Part shown: in pieces, positions 46,201-51,391 of the stretch
Position numbering within the stretch: the stretch's first letter is position 1
How the letters are laid out: every line of letters starts with the position of its first letter
Origin: Pelobates cultripes
Taxonomy: Eukaryota > Chordata > Amphibia > Anura > Pelobatidae
Assembly (NCBI GenBank): GCA_933207985.1
Contig: OW240913.1
Span: 330,703,569 to 330,767,568, forward strand
Direction: 5' to 3'
Length of the DNA stretch: 64,000 nt
The notes under the pieces: generated by a model
The model's database searches: none
The model's input: only the letters and a program-made list of their open reading frames with translations
What the model was told of the DNA's origin: nothing
Made by a program: the position numbers and the translations under genes

Positions 46201-48821
46201 TTTATTTTATTGTTTTATGTTATTGTTAAGCAGTTAAAACCTTACTTAGTTAATCCTGACAGTCACCCGTAATGTGCAAACCACTAGTGCTACCATATGA
46301 ATCACCTACATTATCTTGACTAATACATGTTTCTTCTACAAAACTGTTCGGTTTAATCGTTTTTACTGATCTACCTAGCACGCAATGAAACCGTTTAGTC
46401 ACGAAGACATTCTTCACCTAGCCAGCCAAGTGTTATGTTTCACTATCTCTATTACCCCAAATATAAAAATTTCGTGCTGTGTTCTCAAGATGCATAATAT
46501 TGTCTCTAACTGTTCTCAATGTCATACTACATGTACCTTTGTATGTTCTACAGATCCTCGCGTCTGCAGTTGTGGCAACGCAGGATGTATTGTATTTTCA
46601 AGCACGACCAAAAATAAAGAAAATACAAAAAAATACAAAAAAAAAAGTGAGCACACTATTTCCAAACAATTTTTAAAAAAACATAACTTAGGAATACTAA
46701 TATTTTAAAAAATGTAACAAGTCCCCAACTGAGATAACACTACTCTCAATATATATTAAAGAGACTCTCTCCCATCAAATACCTTAATCTCAATGCAGTT
46801 GTTTTGAGGGCTGGAGTCCCCGGGTACTGCATTTCCTTTAAGTGTTAAACTATTTTTCAATGGTATAACACCTAAGTGGGTTCCCGGGTGCCAGTCCACT
46901 CTCTTTCTTCAGTCCCCAATTGGGCGCTCACAACTTAGATGGTTAGAGGTTGTGCTCAGCCTATCACTGACTGCCCGTTACAAATAACAGTATAAAGTTA
47001 GTGGGAACCCTGCTGCTATTAGCAATATTTCTGTACAATTTAAACTTTGATTCTTTTCACACCTTTTCAGTTCTTGTTCCAACTTCTCAATTTGTTTCTT
47101 GCTTGAAGCCAGCTGCCCATCTAGAAAGTTGACCTGGGACTCTTTCACTTGATGATCATGGAGAAGCTTCTGCTTTGCTTTTTCCTGGTTGTCACATAAT
47201 TCGATCAAGCTTTGATTCTCTCTCTTCAGTGCTGTTACTTCACCTTTTTCACTTTCAACCTGTTCAAATTACACAATCACATTCATAAAAATGAAATTTT
47301 AACACACAATGTCCAGACGTGCGGAATATGTAGCCAAGCAAATATACTAGAAACAATGTAAAAATGGCACATTATAAACAGGGGCTGATTTAAAGAAACA
47401 CTTCAAGCAGTGGTTAAAGGAACACTACAAAATTAGCAATACAAATCTGTATTTCAAACATAACTTTCCTTGTTTCCAGAGTCAAGGCTCTCTCGGCGCT
47501 GCTCACCTCTCCTCTCCAGGTGCCATCACGAAGGAGGTAGTGCCTCCTCCAGCGAGATCCAATCCAATGTTTCTCATAGAAGACCAGTGGGGACCTAATG
47601 CGCATGCAAGCGCATACACTTCCACGTCACATGACAGATCTTTACTGTGCTGCATAAGTGCCTCTAGTGTCTGGCAGTATGACAGACACTAGAGGAGGAG
47701 TTAACTCTGCAATGTAAATACTGCAGTTTCTTAAAACTATGTTTTACACTGCACCCAGACCACTTGATTAAGATGAAATGGTCTGGGTGACTATAGTGTT
47801 CCTTTAAAAGACCACTATAGTGCCAGGAAAACAAACTCGTGGCCCCTCCTCCCGCTGGGCTCTAAGTGGAGGAAGGGGTTAAAGGCTTACCGGGCTCCCT
47901 CGGCGCTGGGGACTCTCCTCCCTCTTCCGTCGAATGCGCACAGTCAGTCCATAGGAAAGCATTCTTAAAGCTTTCCTATGGACGCAAGCATCTTCTCACT
48001 GTGAAAATCAATGAGACAGCCACTAGAGGCTGGCTTAACCCTAATGTAAACATAGCAGTTTCTCTGAAACTGCTATGTTTACAGCTGCAGGGTTAACCCT
48101 AGATGGACCTGGCACCCAGACCACTTAATTTAGCTGAAGTGGTCCTGGTGCCTATAGTGGTCCTTTAAGTTTGGAGTGGTTATGTTTGGTAGTAGTTATG
48201 GTGCCAGGAGGAAGAGTTAGAAATCAAACCGTTTAAGATTAGTTTGATAAATTAGCTGAGATATAGTGGCCTGGGTGCCTTTAGTGTCCTTTTACGATGA
48301 ATGAGCAAAGGTTGTACTTGAACAGAAAGGAGGAAGAATTGAGTCATCCAGTCATCGTCTAAGCTGGTTTGAGCATATAACTACAACATGTTTTGCAAAT
48401 TGCTGCAGCTAAAAGTAAAATTAAATGTGGGGTGTGCATTTAACGGTAACCTCTGAGGCTGAATGAGCATAATGAGAATTAAGAATTCTGACATGCCAAT
48501 AGAGTGATACTGACAGAAGATCATAAGATACATAGTTAACAACCATTGGAATGACAGAGGTAAGCCATCACTGATCTAAATTCAAACTGATGCCATACAT
48601 TCGGACAAATGAAAGACAGGTGTGTACAAGTACTACGTGACCCAATTCTAAAATATCACCTTTTGTTTTTGCTTTTGAAATGCAGCCTCTAGAGACTCAA
48701 GCTGAAACTGCTTTTGTTGTCGTTCCTTCTTCAGTTTATCCAACTGACTTTCCAGCTCCTGGATTTTCTGCAGGCTCTTTGTAGGAAGCCCTTCCTTCCA
48801 TTCCTCAACAACCCAACTCAT
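10325..48821 (-). CDS. CENPF: CENPF, centromere protein F (mitosin), 19 coding exons
   Basis: Large coiled-coil protein of the nuclear matrix, outer kinetochore and nuclear envelope in G2/M. In the known family it binds microtubules at both ends and links to dynein regulators and BUB1. The spliced model runs 48660-48821, 47063-47259, 43747-43859, 43578-43669, 42166-42457, 41026-41228, 40543-40668, 39417-39545, 37864-37986, 35396-35531, 32514-34636, 27496-30111, 25898-26050, 25273-25446, 21191-21352, 16845-17004, 13828-14322, 12705-12892 and 10325-10525. Every junction is GT-AG and every phase fits, giving 2,614 residues. The start is the ATG giving MSWVVEEWKEGLP, the family N-terminus. The C-terminus is CNVQ, a CAAX farnesylation box (CKVQ in human). 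The protein is about 500 residues shorter than human CENPF. Exon boundaries were placed by eye from splice consensus and remembered similarity to the mammalian protein, so single junctions could be off by a few codons. Confidence 0.96.
10840..11160 (+). pseudogene. Decayed LINE reverse-transcriptase C-terminal remnant
   Basis: Plus-strand translation around 10935-11060 gives a degraded series resembling the 'FSYSAPxLWNSLP' tail of LINE polymerases (KRRQVGFPLRSSTYLE, then a stop and PATNDQI). Stops interrupt it. It lies in the intron between CENPF exons 20 and 19. Confidence 0.4.
11340..11620 (-). pseudogene. DIRS-type tyrosine recombinase remnant
   Basis: Minus-strand translation gives TRFGLNANNFSGHSFHIGAA, a stop, then HIKTMGHWKSSAYSLYI. 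This is the SGHSFRIGAA...IKxxGRWKSxAYxxYI pattern of DIRS-family tyrosine recombinases, with the catalytic Tyr in SAYSLYI. The usual Arg of the H-x-x-R box is His here, and a stop codon at 11478-11480 breaks the frame. It is dead. Confidence 0.7.
11651..11740. repeat. (CA/TA)n microsatellite
   Basis: Alternating AC, AT and ACAT dinucleotide tracts. The minus-strand open frames here are low-complexity products of the repeat. Confidence 0.9.
12705..12892 (-). CDS. CENPF: CENPF exon 19, residues 2486-2548
   Basis: Encodes FADIPSGKRSPYVLSRTALP and then RRKSPRLAGQK, matching the mammalian FADIPTGKTSPYILRRT...SPRLAAQK block of the basic C-terminal microtubule-binding region. Acceptor aaatag is phase 1 and donor ATG|gtaact is phase 0. 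The native frame is not the longest one here. Confidence 0.94.
12893..13827. other. CENPF intron between exons 19 and 18
   Basis: Ordinary AT-rich intron. No repeat family or exon recognised. Confidence 0.6.
13828..14322 (-). CDS. CENPF: CENPF exon 18, last coiled coil and basic nuclear-localisation-like region, residues 2321-2486
   Basis: After acceptor atatag it encodes a final coiled coil, including EEKTAEADESVEKYCTLIIE, close to the mammalian EEKTKEADEYLDKYC. A Ser/Lys/Arg-rich tail follows. Clusters STKRQRAQE and YTKRIKN are about 25 residues apart and could act as a bipartite nuclear localisation signal. The exon ends FEPDGLPEVIKKG, as in the family. Donor G|gtacag is phase 1. Confidence 0.95.
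14323..16181. other. CENPF intron between exons 18 and 17, right-hand part of the transcript intron
   Basis: AT-rich. A moderately repetitive-looking piece at 14640-14790 could not be classified. The rest of this intron is the MITE at 16182-16699. Confidence 0.5.
16182..16699. mobile_element. TTAA-flanked MITE, long family (about 520 bp)
   Basis: Left end TTAAATGGACACTCTAGTCA with 'ccaaaacaacttta'; right end 'acgttgttttggttactaga' followed by gtcccttac. The ends are inverted. Shared interior words include 'ggcagagaattgagcag' and 'gaggtgtggctagggctgca'. The right TTAA has decayed to TTAC. Confidence 0.75.
16845..17004 (-). CDS. CENPF: CENPF exon 17, residues 2268-2321
   Basis: Encodes ADVTAMKKENAITCSNLDQW and then MKSCKQLEQEKGQLEEQI. 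The KSCKQLE(Q/E)EK core is conserved with human CENPF. The donor A|gtacgt leaves phase 1. The reading frame stays open beyond it but loses all similarity. Confidence 0.93.
17005..17571. other. CENPF intron between exons 17 and 16, first part
   Basis: No exon or repeat recognised in this stretch. The rest of the intron holds a MITE, an AT microsatellite and a fold-back element, listed separately. Confidence 0.5.
17572..17943. mobile_element. TTAA-flanked MITE, 'CACTATAGTCACCCAGACCAC' type
   Basis: Begins TTAAAGGGTCACTATAGTCA and the 'cccagaccac' / 'gtggtctg' hairpin found in several other elements here. The right end is a degraded 'ctttagtaatccttta'. Confidence 0.6.
18541..19415. other. CENPF intron stretch, nothing recognised
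   Basis: Poly-T tract at 18532-18556, otherwise unremarkable. Confidence 0.4.
19416..19456. repeat. (TA)n microsatellite
   Basis: About 20 uninterrupted TA units in a CENPF intron. Confidence 0.95.
20111..21035. repeat. Fold-back element with about 230-bp arms and 463-bp loop
   Basis: The arm at 20111-20339 (ending cttgatcagga) is inverted at 20803-21035 (starting tcctgatcaagttgccacca). Arms share the 'ggaatatggtggcaacttga' and 'cccactcacatggttct' segments, with several substitutions. The loop contains a palindrome-rich stretch of CG-containing words near 20610-20700. It lies in the intron between exons 17 and 16. Confidence 0.85.
21191..21352 (-). CDS. CENPF: CENPF exon 16, residues 2214-2267
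   Basis: Encodes YTCEIQSYKEKMTVAEAHLN and then DHLKANREELKQSL. This matches the mammalian YEVEIQTYREKL...EELNNSL segment. Acceptor tttttag and donor AAG|gtaagt are both phase 0. Confidence 0.92.
21406..21968. mobile_element. TTAA-flanked MITE, long family
   Basis: Left end TTAAGGGACTCTATAGTCAT; right end 'ttggtgactatagtttccc' plus TTTAA. Interior matches 16182-16699 and 57325-57897. Its right TTAA is also the left TTAA of the next element. Confidence 0.8.
21965..22042. mobile_element. 78-bp palindromic TTAA mini-element, copy 2 (reverse orientation)
   Basis: Starts TTAACCCCTTAAGGACACGA and ends GGTCCTTAAGGGGTTAA. Its core 'cttttattccagaag' is the complement of copies 1 and 3. Confidence 0.85.
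22043..23108. other. CENPF intron between exons 16 and 15, nothing recognised
   Basis: No exon or repeat family recognised. Confidence 0.45.
23109..23506. mobile_element. TTAA MITE, 'CACTATAGTGCCAGG' family, left-truncated
   Basis: Starts inside the family at 'actcgttttcctggcactat' and ends 'gtgcctatagtggtcc' plus TTAA. Interior closely matches 1961-2449 and 47804-48168. Confidence 0.75.
23503..24031. mobile_element. TTAA-flanked MITE, 'GGGACACTCCAGGCACC' type
   Basis: Left end TTAAAGGGACACTCCAGGCA; right end 'tggcactggagtttcactttaa', inverted and partly decayed. It shares TTAA 23503-23506 with the preceding element. Confidence 0.75.
24032..25272. other. CENPF intron between exons 16 and 15, nothing recognised
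   Basis: No exon or recognised repeat. Confidence 0.45.
25273..25446 (-). CDS. CENPF: CENPF exon 15, residues 2156-2213
   Basis: Encodes TFLISATSQRAELEETITNL and then a helix ending ALLNEMMEQ. Acceptor ttctag and donor CAG|gtaatt are both phase 0. Position and register fit the family; sequence conservation is moderate. Confidence 0.88.
25898..26050 (-). CDS. CENPF: CENPF exon 14, residues 2105-2155
   Basis: Encodes VNELSKSCSDLQLKLHDADH and then EQIEKLRRQNEESS. Coiled coil, matching the mammalian region after the repeats in position and composition. Acceptor cctctag and donor AGT|gtgagt are both phase 0. Confidence 0.88.
26636..26851. mobile_element. hAT MITE / fold-back element, 216 bp
   Basis: Begins CAGGGGTTCTCAACGTTAGT and ends with its inverted complement ...GAGAACCCCTG. 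Near-perfect arms of about 85 bp meet at an A-rich centre. It is flanked by ctttaaag (26628-26635) and ctttaaaa (26852-26859), an 8-bp target duplication with one mismatch, as in hAT elements. CAGGGGTTCTCAA is a classic hAT terminus. Confidence 0.9.
26860..27495. other. CENPF intron between exons 14 and 13, remainder
   Basis: The part at 26865-27410 has a repeat-like 'ggacactgcagac...gtgactaaatagtgtcccc' frame, possibly another decayed element related to the TTAA MITEs. No exon. Confidence 0.35.
27496..30111 (-). CDS. CENPF: CENPF exon 13, second giant coiled-coil exon with internal repeats, residues 1233-2104
   Basis: A 2,616-nt exon that starts after acceptor ttttcag and reads LTKTFDATNQSICTVLP, upstream of any Met. 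A Ser/Pro-rich non-coiled stretch of about 100 residues comes first, followed by long coiled coil. Two consecutive 133-residue repeats occupy 29103-28705 and 28704-28306, then the family block KLKERERNIDHLKDKIENLE. In mammals this part of the protein holds direct repeats and the kinetochore-targeting coiled coil. Donor AAG|gtaaat is phase 0. Confidence 0.95.
28306..29103 (-). repeat. CENPF: In-frame tandem duplication in CENPF exon 13 (2 x 399 bp)
   Basis: Residues 1569-1701 (29103-28705) and 1702-1834 (28704-28306) align end to end without a gap. Unit starts are LEDEMRALKVELQTKKSI and LENEMHALKLELQNAKSI; unit ends are NEKEKCHVVEK and DEKKKFHMIEK. Both have ALECC / TLECC and LLEKQE / RLEKQE in register. 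Confidence 0.9.
30502..32478. mobile_element. Giant inverted repeat with 895-bp arms and flanking 13-bp direct repeats
   Basis: The arm at 30514-31408 is inverted at 31471-32365 around a 62-bp loop. Both arms are 895 bp and differ at only a few positions by eye (e.g. cacgagtg versus cacaagtg). Direct repeats 'cttataatatata' lie at 30502-30514 and 32466-32478, with about 100 bp of non-palindromic tail before the right one. This looks like a single inserted element. No coding potential was recognised. It lies in the CENPF intron between exons 13 and 12. Confidence 0.9.
32514..34636 (-). CDS. CENPF: CENPF exon 12, giant coiled-coil exon, residues 525-1232
   Basis: A 2,123-nt exon of almost continuous Leu/Glu/Lys heptads. 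It includes NLEKERDFTQELLKKRDQDI and ends QVLDLSARSLLSFDVDD, the counterpart of the mammalian LDLSSRSLLG end. A non-coiled acidic insert rich in Ser/Thr/Asp lies at about 33250-32880. Acceptor tcaaag completes phase 1 and donor GATGAT|gtaagt leaves phase 0. The open frame continues five codons into the intron and those should be ignored. Confidence 0.95.
34637..35395. other. CENPF intron between exons 12 and 11
   Basis: AT-rich; nothing recognised. Confidence 0.6.
35396..35531 (-). CDS. CENPF: CENPF exon 11, residues 480-525
   Basis: Encodes EAKSEQNAIKCQYDQKCREY and then LEEDLRTANQTLRQNQTFVE. Coiled coil equivalent to the family's hydrophilic heptads before the first giant exon. Acceptor tttttag is phase 0; donor AAA A|gtgagt leaves phase 1. 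Confidence 0.9.
35720..35927. mobile_element. Short TTAA-flanked MITE
   Basis: Starts TTAAATGGATTCTCTATTGC with the 'caggaaaacaaacccgtttt' hairpin and ends 'ttatagtgttcttttaa'. Internally deleted relative to the 'CCAGGAAAAC' family. Confidence 0.65.
35928..37863. other. CENPF intron between exons 11 and 10, remainder
   Basis: Contains an AAATAT-type microsatellite at 37163-37221 and a poly-A tract at 37412-37425. No exon recognised. Confidence 0.5.
37163..37221. repeat. (ATAAAT)n / (TA)n microsatellite
   Basis: Six-nucleotide 'ataaat' units followed by TA units. Confidence 0.95.
37864..37986 (-). CDS. CENPF: CENPF exon 10, residues 439-479
   Basis: Encodes a helix containing EIEELKQKLCRSEQAL, the counterpart of the mammalian FKQKLCRAEQAF segment. 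Acceptor gtttag and donor GAG|gtaact are both phase 0. It is too short to stand out as an open frame. Confidence 0.92.
38253..38575. mobile_element. Probable TTAA MITE, right end unclear
   Basis: Begins TTAAGGGAACACTGTAGGGT with a 'tcaggaatacacac' / 'tgtattcctga' hairpin like those of the other TTAA elements. No clean right terminus was found. Confidence 0.45.
38747..39228. mobile_element. hAT-type non-autonomous element, 482 bp
   Basis: Left terminus CAGGGACGGCCTTAGG; right terminus CCTAAGGCCGGCCTTG (14 of 16 inverted matches). It is flanked by the perfect 8-bp duplication gtgatatc (38739-38746 and 39229-39236). Subterminal 'ggcgccctgtgcg' / 'gcagggcgcc' is also inverted. It lies in the intron between exons 10 and 9. 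Confidence 0.9.
39417..39545 (-). CDS. CENPF: CENPF exon 9, residues 396-438
   Basis: Encodes DLVRQQNSLQSMEQQLNQMK and then LSQETQQAKNQFNAMQAELD in coiled-coil register, matching the mammalian segment that ends in AELDK. Acceptor tttttag and donor AAA|gtaaga are both phase 0. Confidence 0.95.
39546..40542. other. CENPF intron between exons 9 and 8
   Basis: Poly-A tract at 39547-39570; otherwise nothing recognised. Confidence 0.55.
40543..40668 (-). CDS. CENPF: CENPF exon 8, residues 354-395
   Basis: Encodes AEQKLKKVSEELSCQRQNAE and then a coiled-coil stretch ending REKEHQQ. The SCQRQNAES core is a family hallmark. Acceptor tttgtcag and donor CAG|gtaaat are both phase 0. Confidence 0.95.
40669..41025. 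other. CENPF intron between exons 8 and 7
   Basis: AT-rich with a short (CA)n near 40880-40893. Nothing else seen. Confidence 0.6.
41026..41228 (-). CDS. CENPF: CENPF exon 7, residues 286-353
   Basis: Acceptor ccttcag opens in phase 1. The exon encodes ELISKINEMETRLQIQEKEI and a heptad-rich helix ending QLEQATDK. The donor is AAG|gtattg. Confidence 0.93.
41535..41954. mobile_element. TTAA-flanked MITE
   Basis: Left end TTAAAGGGACACTATAGTCA with 'aaagtggtctgg'; right end 'aactctatagagttccttta'. Interior 'acagccactagaggcgcttt' is shared with the 2280, 17700 and 23330 elements. It lies in the intron between exons 7 and 6. Confidence 0.65.
42166..42457 (-). CDS. CENPF: CENPF exon 6, residues 189-286, invariant NHRDIARHQ block
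   Basis: After acceptor ttctcag it encodes a Ser/Thr-rich linker and then NHRDIARHQASSSVFSWQQ, which I recall as unchanged in human CENPF. Next comes the RTPSR segment, the frog counterpart of the repeated Thr-Pro-Ser motif. The low-complexity non-coiled region and the (S/T)P sites fit mitotic kinase regulation, which is inferred only. The donor is CAAG|gtaggt in phase 1. Confidence 0.96.
42458..43289. other. CENPF intron between exons 6 and 5, first part
   Basis: Nothing recognised. Confidence 0.5.
43290..43562. mobile_element. Partial copy of the long TTAA MITE
   Basis: Shares 'gcctcctgtatgtgatta', 'ggaggtgcggctagcgctgc' and 'aaatggcagagaatc' with 16182-16699 and 57325-57897, and ends near the 'agctatagttgttttaatg' terminus. 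The left half is missing. Confidence 0.6.
43578..43669 (-). CDS. CENPF: CENPF exon 5, residues 158-188
   Basis: Encodes SKYEDLQEKYNKEVEERKRL and then a short coiled coil ending VLQLK. It is nearly identical to the mammalian exon. Its donor is gtaagg in phase 0. Confidence 0.94.
43747..43859 (-). CDS. CENPF: CENPF exon 4, residues 120-157
   Basis: Follows acceptor ttctag in phase 2 and encodes YKNDLEKSQQSF and then the CVTPQKTSF segment, matching the family's SQQ...TPQK block. The donor is AATG|gtaagt. The longest open frame here is a different, meaningless one, so this exon is visible only by frame-aware splicing. The intron to exon 5 is only 77 bp. Confidence 0.9.
43954..46641 (+). mobile_element. 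L1-like non-LTR retroposon, internally deleted, 2.7 kb, with 16-bp target duplication
   Basis: Flanked by aaaaagtgagcacact at 43938-43953 and 46642-46657, a perfect 16-bp direct repeat. The 5' end is gggggcggagcctagcaccc; the 3' end is an A-rich tail of 'aaaatac' units. The first 1.1 kb is GC-rich with several short overlapping open frames, as in L1 5' UTR/ORF1 regions. The rest is AT-richer and non-coding. No endonuclease or reverse-transcriptase motif is present, so it was mobilised in trans. It lies in the CENPF intron between exons 4 and 3. Confidence 0.85.
46658..47062. other. CENPF intron between exons 4 and 3, remainder
   Basis: Nothing recognised. Confidence 0.5.
47063..47259 (-). 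CDS. CENPF: CENPF exon 3, residues 55-120
   Basis: Encodes VESEKGEVTALKRENQ onward to HQVKESQVNFLDGQL and KKQIEKLEQELK, closely matching the family N-terminal coiled coil. The donor AAAAG|gtgtga leaves phase 2. The open frame runs past the donor, but the next exon joins only if this donor is used. Confidence 0.93.
47414..47807. mobile_element. TTAA-flanked MITE
   Basis: Left end TTAAAGGAACACTACAAAAT; right end 'gtgactatagtgttcc' plus TTTAA. Interior 'cccagaccacttgattaaga' is the family hairpin. Its right TTAA is shared with the next element. Confidence 0.75.
47804..48168. mobile_element. TTAA-flanked MITE, 'CACTATAGTGCCAGG' family
   Basis: Left end TTAAAAGACCACTATAGTGC; right end 'gtgcctatagtggtcc' plus TTTAA. 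An internally shortened relative of 1961-2449. Confidence 0.8.
48660..48821 (-). CDS. CENPF: CENPF exon 2 (first coding exon), residues 1-54
   Basis: Starts at ATG 48821-48819 and encodes MSWVVEEWKEGLPTKSLQ, then a charged helix ending QKQKQK. This is the conserved N-terminal start of the microtubule-binding coiled coil. The donor is AAG|gtgata in phase 0. A 35-nt 5' UTR stretch (48822-48856) precedes the ATG after an AG acceptor at 48857-48858. Confidence 0.95.
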
Positions 48822-48856
48822 TGTACTTTATTTTCCTGGGCTACTTCAATTGATAC
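48822..48856 (-). other. CENPF: CENPF 5' UTR part of exon 2
   Basis: Thirty-five nt between an AG acceptor (tcgatatag) and the start codon. The context before ATG is AAAGTACA, with A at -3 relative to the start codon. There is no upstream ATG in this piece. Confidence 0.7.
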
Positions 48857-50650
48857 CTATATCGAAGAAACATAGGTTACTATAGACATGCTCATTCCTA
48901 TAAAACATTGCATGTTGAGGAAAGTCACAATAGGATATTTCAAAAATGAAAAAGAATACATTTAGTAACTGTCAAATTGTCTTAAAAAAGGAATAACAGT
49001 GGAAACCGTTGTCACTACTGAATGACGTTTTTGTACCTCTTAATTAAATATTCAACAGCAGCAAAGACATTGCATTTACTTTATCAAGCTCATAATTCAG
49101 GATATAATGTAAGTAGATCATTTTTTCTTCAAACTGACAGGCAAACCAATTTGTGTTACACCCTGCATGTCTGGCGGCAGGATTACTGCCCTTATTTTCA
49201 TTGACAGTTTAAAGAAACACTCCAAACACCACAACCACTAGAGCTTACGACTTGCCAGAGACAGAGCCCTTACATTACAACATAGATTTAACCCCATCCT
49301 TTCCACCAAACAGTATGCCCACCTCAGAAACAAATACCTCCAATTATATTCACCCACAATCCACCCCCAAAATTAAATTTAACTGAGAAATCCATCCTGA
49401 CAGACAGACCTCTGTGAGAGAAATTTACATTAAAGAGTAATTTATCTACATGCTCTCTTTCATGGGGCTTACCATTTAACCATTTTCATACCAAAGACAA
49501 AATGCAAGTAACATGTAGAGTAACAAAGTAACAAAAATTGCCCCCATCCTCTCCGAACTGAAATTTAAAGAGAAACTACCAATAATGAAAATCACACCGC
49601 TTAATAAATCCCTGAAACGGACACATTATGCAGCACCTACATTCAGCGTGGAGGCGGCGCTGAAGTTCCCCATAGAGATGCATTGCTTTAATGCTTCACT
49701 ATGAGGAGATGTTGAATGGTAATGACTAATCTCAGTTATGGAGGCAGGCCAGCTGCGGTGAGACTGGCACAGCGTTGGAAAACAGGAGAGTAAAAACACC
49801 ATTGCCATGTGATCGGAGGGGGGCTGGTGACCAAAAAAAAGAAACATTCACTGACAGACACATCCTCTCACAAGATATTATTTGATGCATACACACACAA
49901 AGAAATCATAGATGCATACAGACAAATACACATACACACACATACATGCCAGACAGATATACACACAGAAAAAAAAGCGAATACATATTTTTAGCCACTC
50001 TCCTGTTTCCTACCTTTCGGGCGCAGGAGAGTGGCCTACCTGAGGTCCAGTGGGACTGGGTACAGCAGCAGACATTAGATTCGTTGGCATGGCTGCAGCT
50101 AGTGGAAGTGGGCTGCGGCTGGTCAAGACTCCTCTCCTCCACCCATCTCGATATCATGTGCAGTTGACTGTGCACCGGGAAGAATTGAAGGTATCTGCAA
50201 CTACTTCGTCCCGGCACTGAAGCCGCGCAGGGAAACGATTGTGCGGGCAGTCGGGTCTGAGAAATGTGGGCAGGCTGGTCTGTGAAATGGGGGCGTGCGA
50301 CGAACAGAGACGATTTTGCCAGGTGTCCTGCTGTGCAGCCTCAGCGCTGGGAGAAAATAATTACATTTCACTTCCTCCCGGTACACCGGCACACAGAGCG
50401 CTACACAGTGATTGAGATAGGAGGAAGAGGATGGAATGGGCTGACCAATCCCAGGAGCCAGGGCAAAATTCTTAGTCAAAATGGCGACCTGGGATTTGTC
50501 AAACCCTGAAACGACCTATAACTTTTGTTGATAGTTTACTCTCAGCACTCCCTGAGTGATTTATTATAATTACTATTGGTATTTATAAAATATTTTATAC
50601 CAGGATTGATACATTGAGATTTCTCTCGTTTTCAAGTATGTCCTGTGTCC
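48857..50650. other. CENPF intron 1, exon-proximal part
   Basis: CA-rich tracts at 49885-49970 and a GC-richer stretch at 49990-50520 of unknown nature, perhaps an old repeat. No exon recognised. Confidence 0.4.
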
Positions 50651-50663
50651 ACAAAACATTATT

Positions 50664-50665
<2 letters not shown>

Positions 50666-50709
<44 letters not shown>
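50666..50709. repeat. (TA)n microsatellite
   Basis: About 22 TA units next to a fold-back element; a second TA tract is at 50937-50963. Confidence 0.95.
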
Positions 50710-50714
<5 letters not shown>

Positions 50715-50716
50715 GA

Positions 50717-50836
50717 ATAAGAGATGCACTCTTAGGACTTTACAATAAATCCATTGGTATTTATTAAAACAAAGGTTATATCATCTGATCAGTGACCAAT
50801 GGATTTATTGTAAAGTCCTGAGAGTGCATCTCTTAT
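50717..50836. repeat. Small fold-back element, 42-bp arms
   Basis: The arm at 50717-50758 (ataagagatgcactcttagg...) is inverted at 50795-50836 around a 36-bp loop, with about one mismatch. Confidence 0.85.
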
Positions 50837-50928
50837 ACCTTTCTATATACCTTATAACGTGGGATTGCACCAAGGCATCAAGATATTCATTGAATTGGAG
50901 ATAGGGTGAGTGCCAAGCTATCTATTTT

Positions 50929-50962
<34 letters not shown>

Positions 50963-51081
50963 AATTTAATACATAATCGGTAATAAATATATTCAACCAT
51001 GACAGGTGCATTCTGTGCTGAGGTATATTGCCATGGATCTCTTAAAAGATTTTAGATTGAATGAAGATTTGACGGTGTCCC

Positions 51082-51321
51082 TTAGGTTATTCCATAATTG
51101 CGGTGTTCTGTAGGAAAAGGAGGATCGAACCACTTTATTTTTGTATTGCGGTATGCTAAGTATCGTGCTAGTAGTGGATCGGAGGTTATAGGAGGTGGGA
51201 ACAGCCGGGAGAGCATTCTACTCAGGTAGGGTGGGAGCTTCCCAAAAATGCTCTTATGCACAAGGTTGGAAAGATGAGTGTGTCGGGATTCCAGCGACAG
51301 CCAGTTTAGTTCTTTTAACAT
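51082..51321 (-). pseudogene. LINE reverse-transcriptase C-terminal fragment
   Basis: The minus-strand frame reads LKELNWLSLESRHTHLSNLV and then KSIFGKLPPYLSRML. This is the 'L-x-WLP(V/L)ESR...YLSxLL' tail seen after the polymerase domain of LINEs. It is about 79 codons with no upstream domain, so it is a 5'-truncated relic. Confidence 0.6.
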
Positions 51322-51391
51322 GCCAACTTATTCTGCAGTGCTTTACAATATTATGAAAGAAGAACATTTGAAGTGGTTATGGTGACTGGAG

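Noticed and set aside
46978..47060. Extension of CENPF exon 3 past 47063 in the open frame
   Set aside because: The strong donor AAAAG|gtgtga and the phase of exon 4 show that splicing occurs at 47063.
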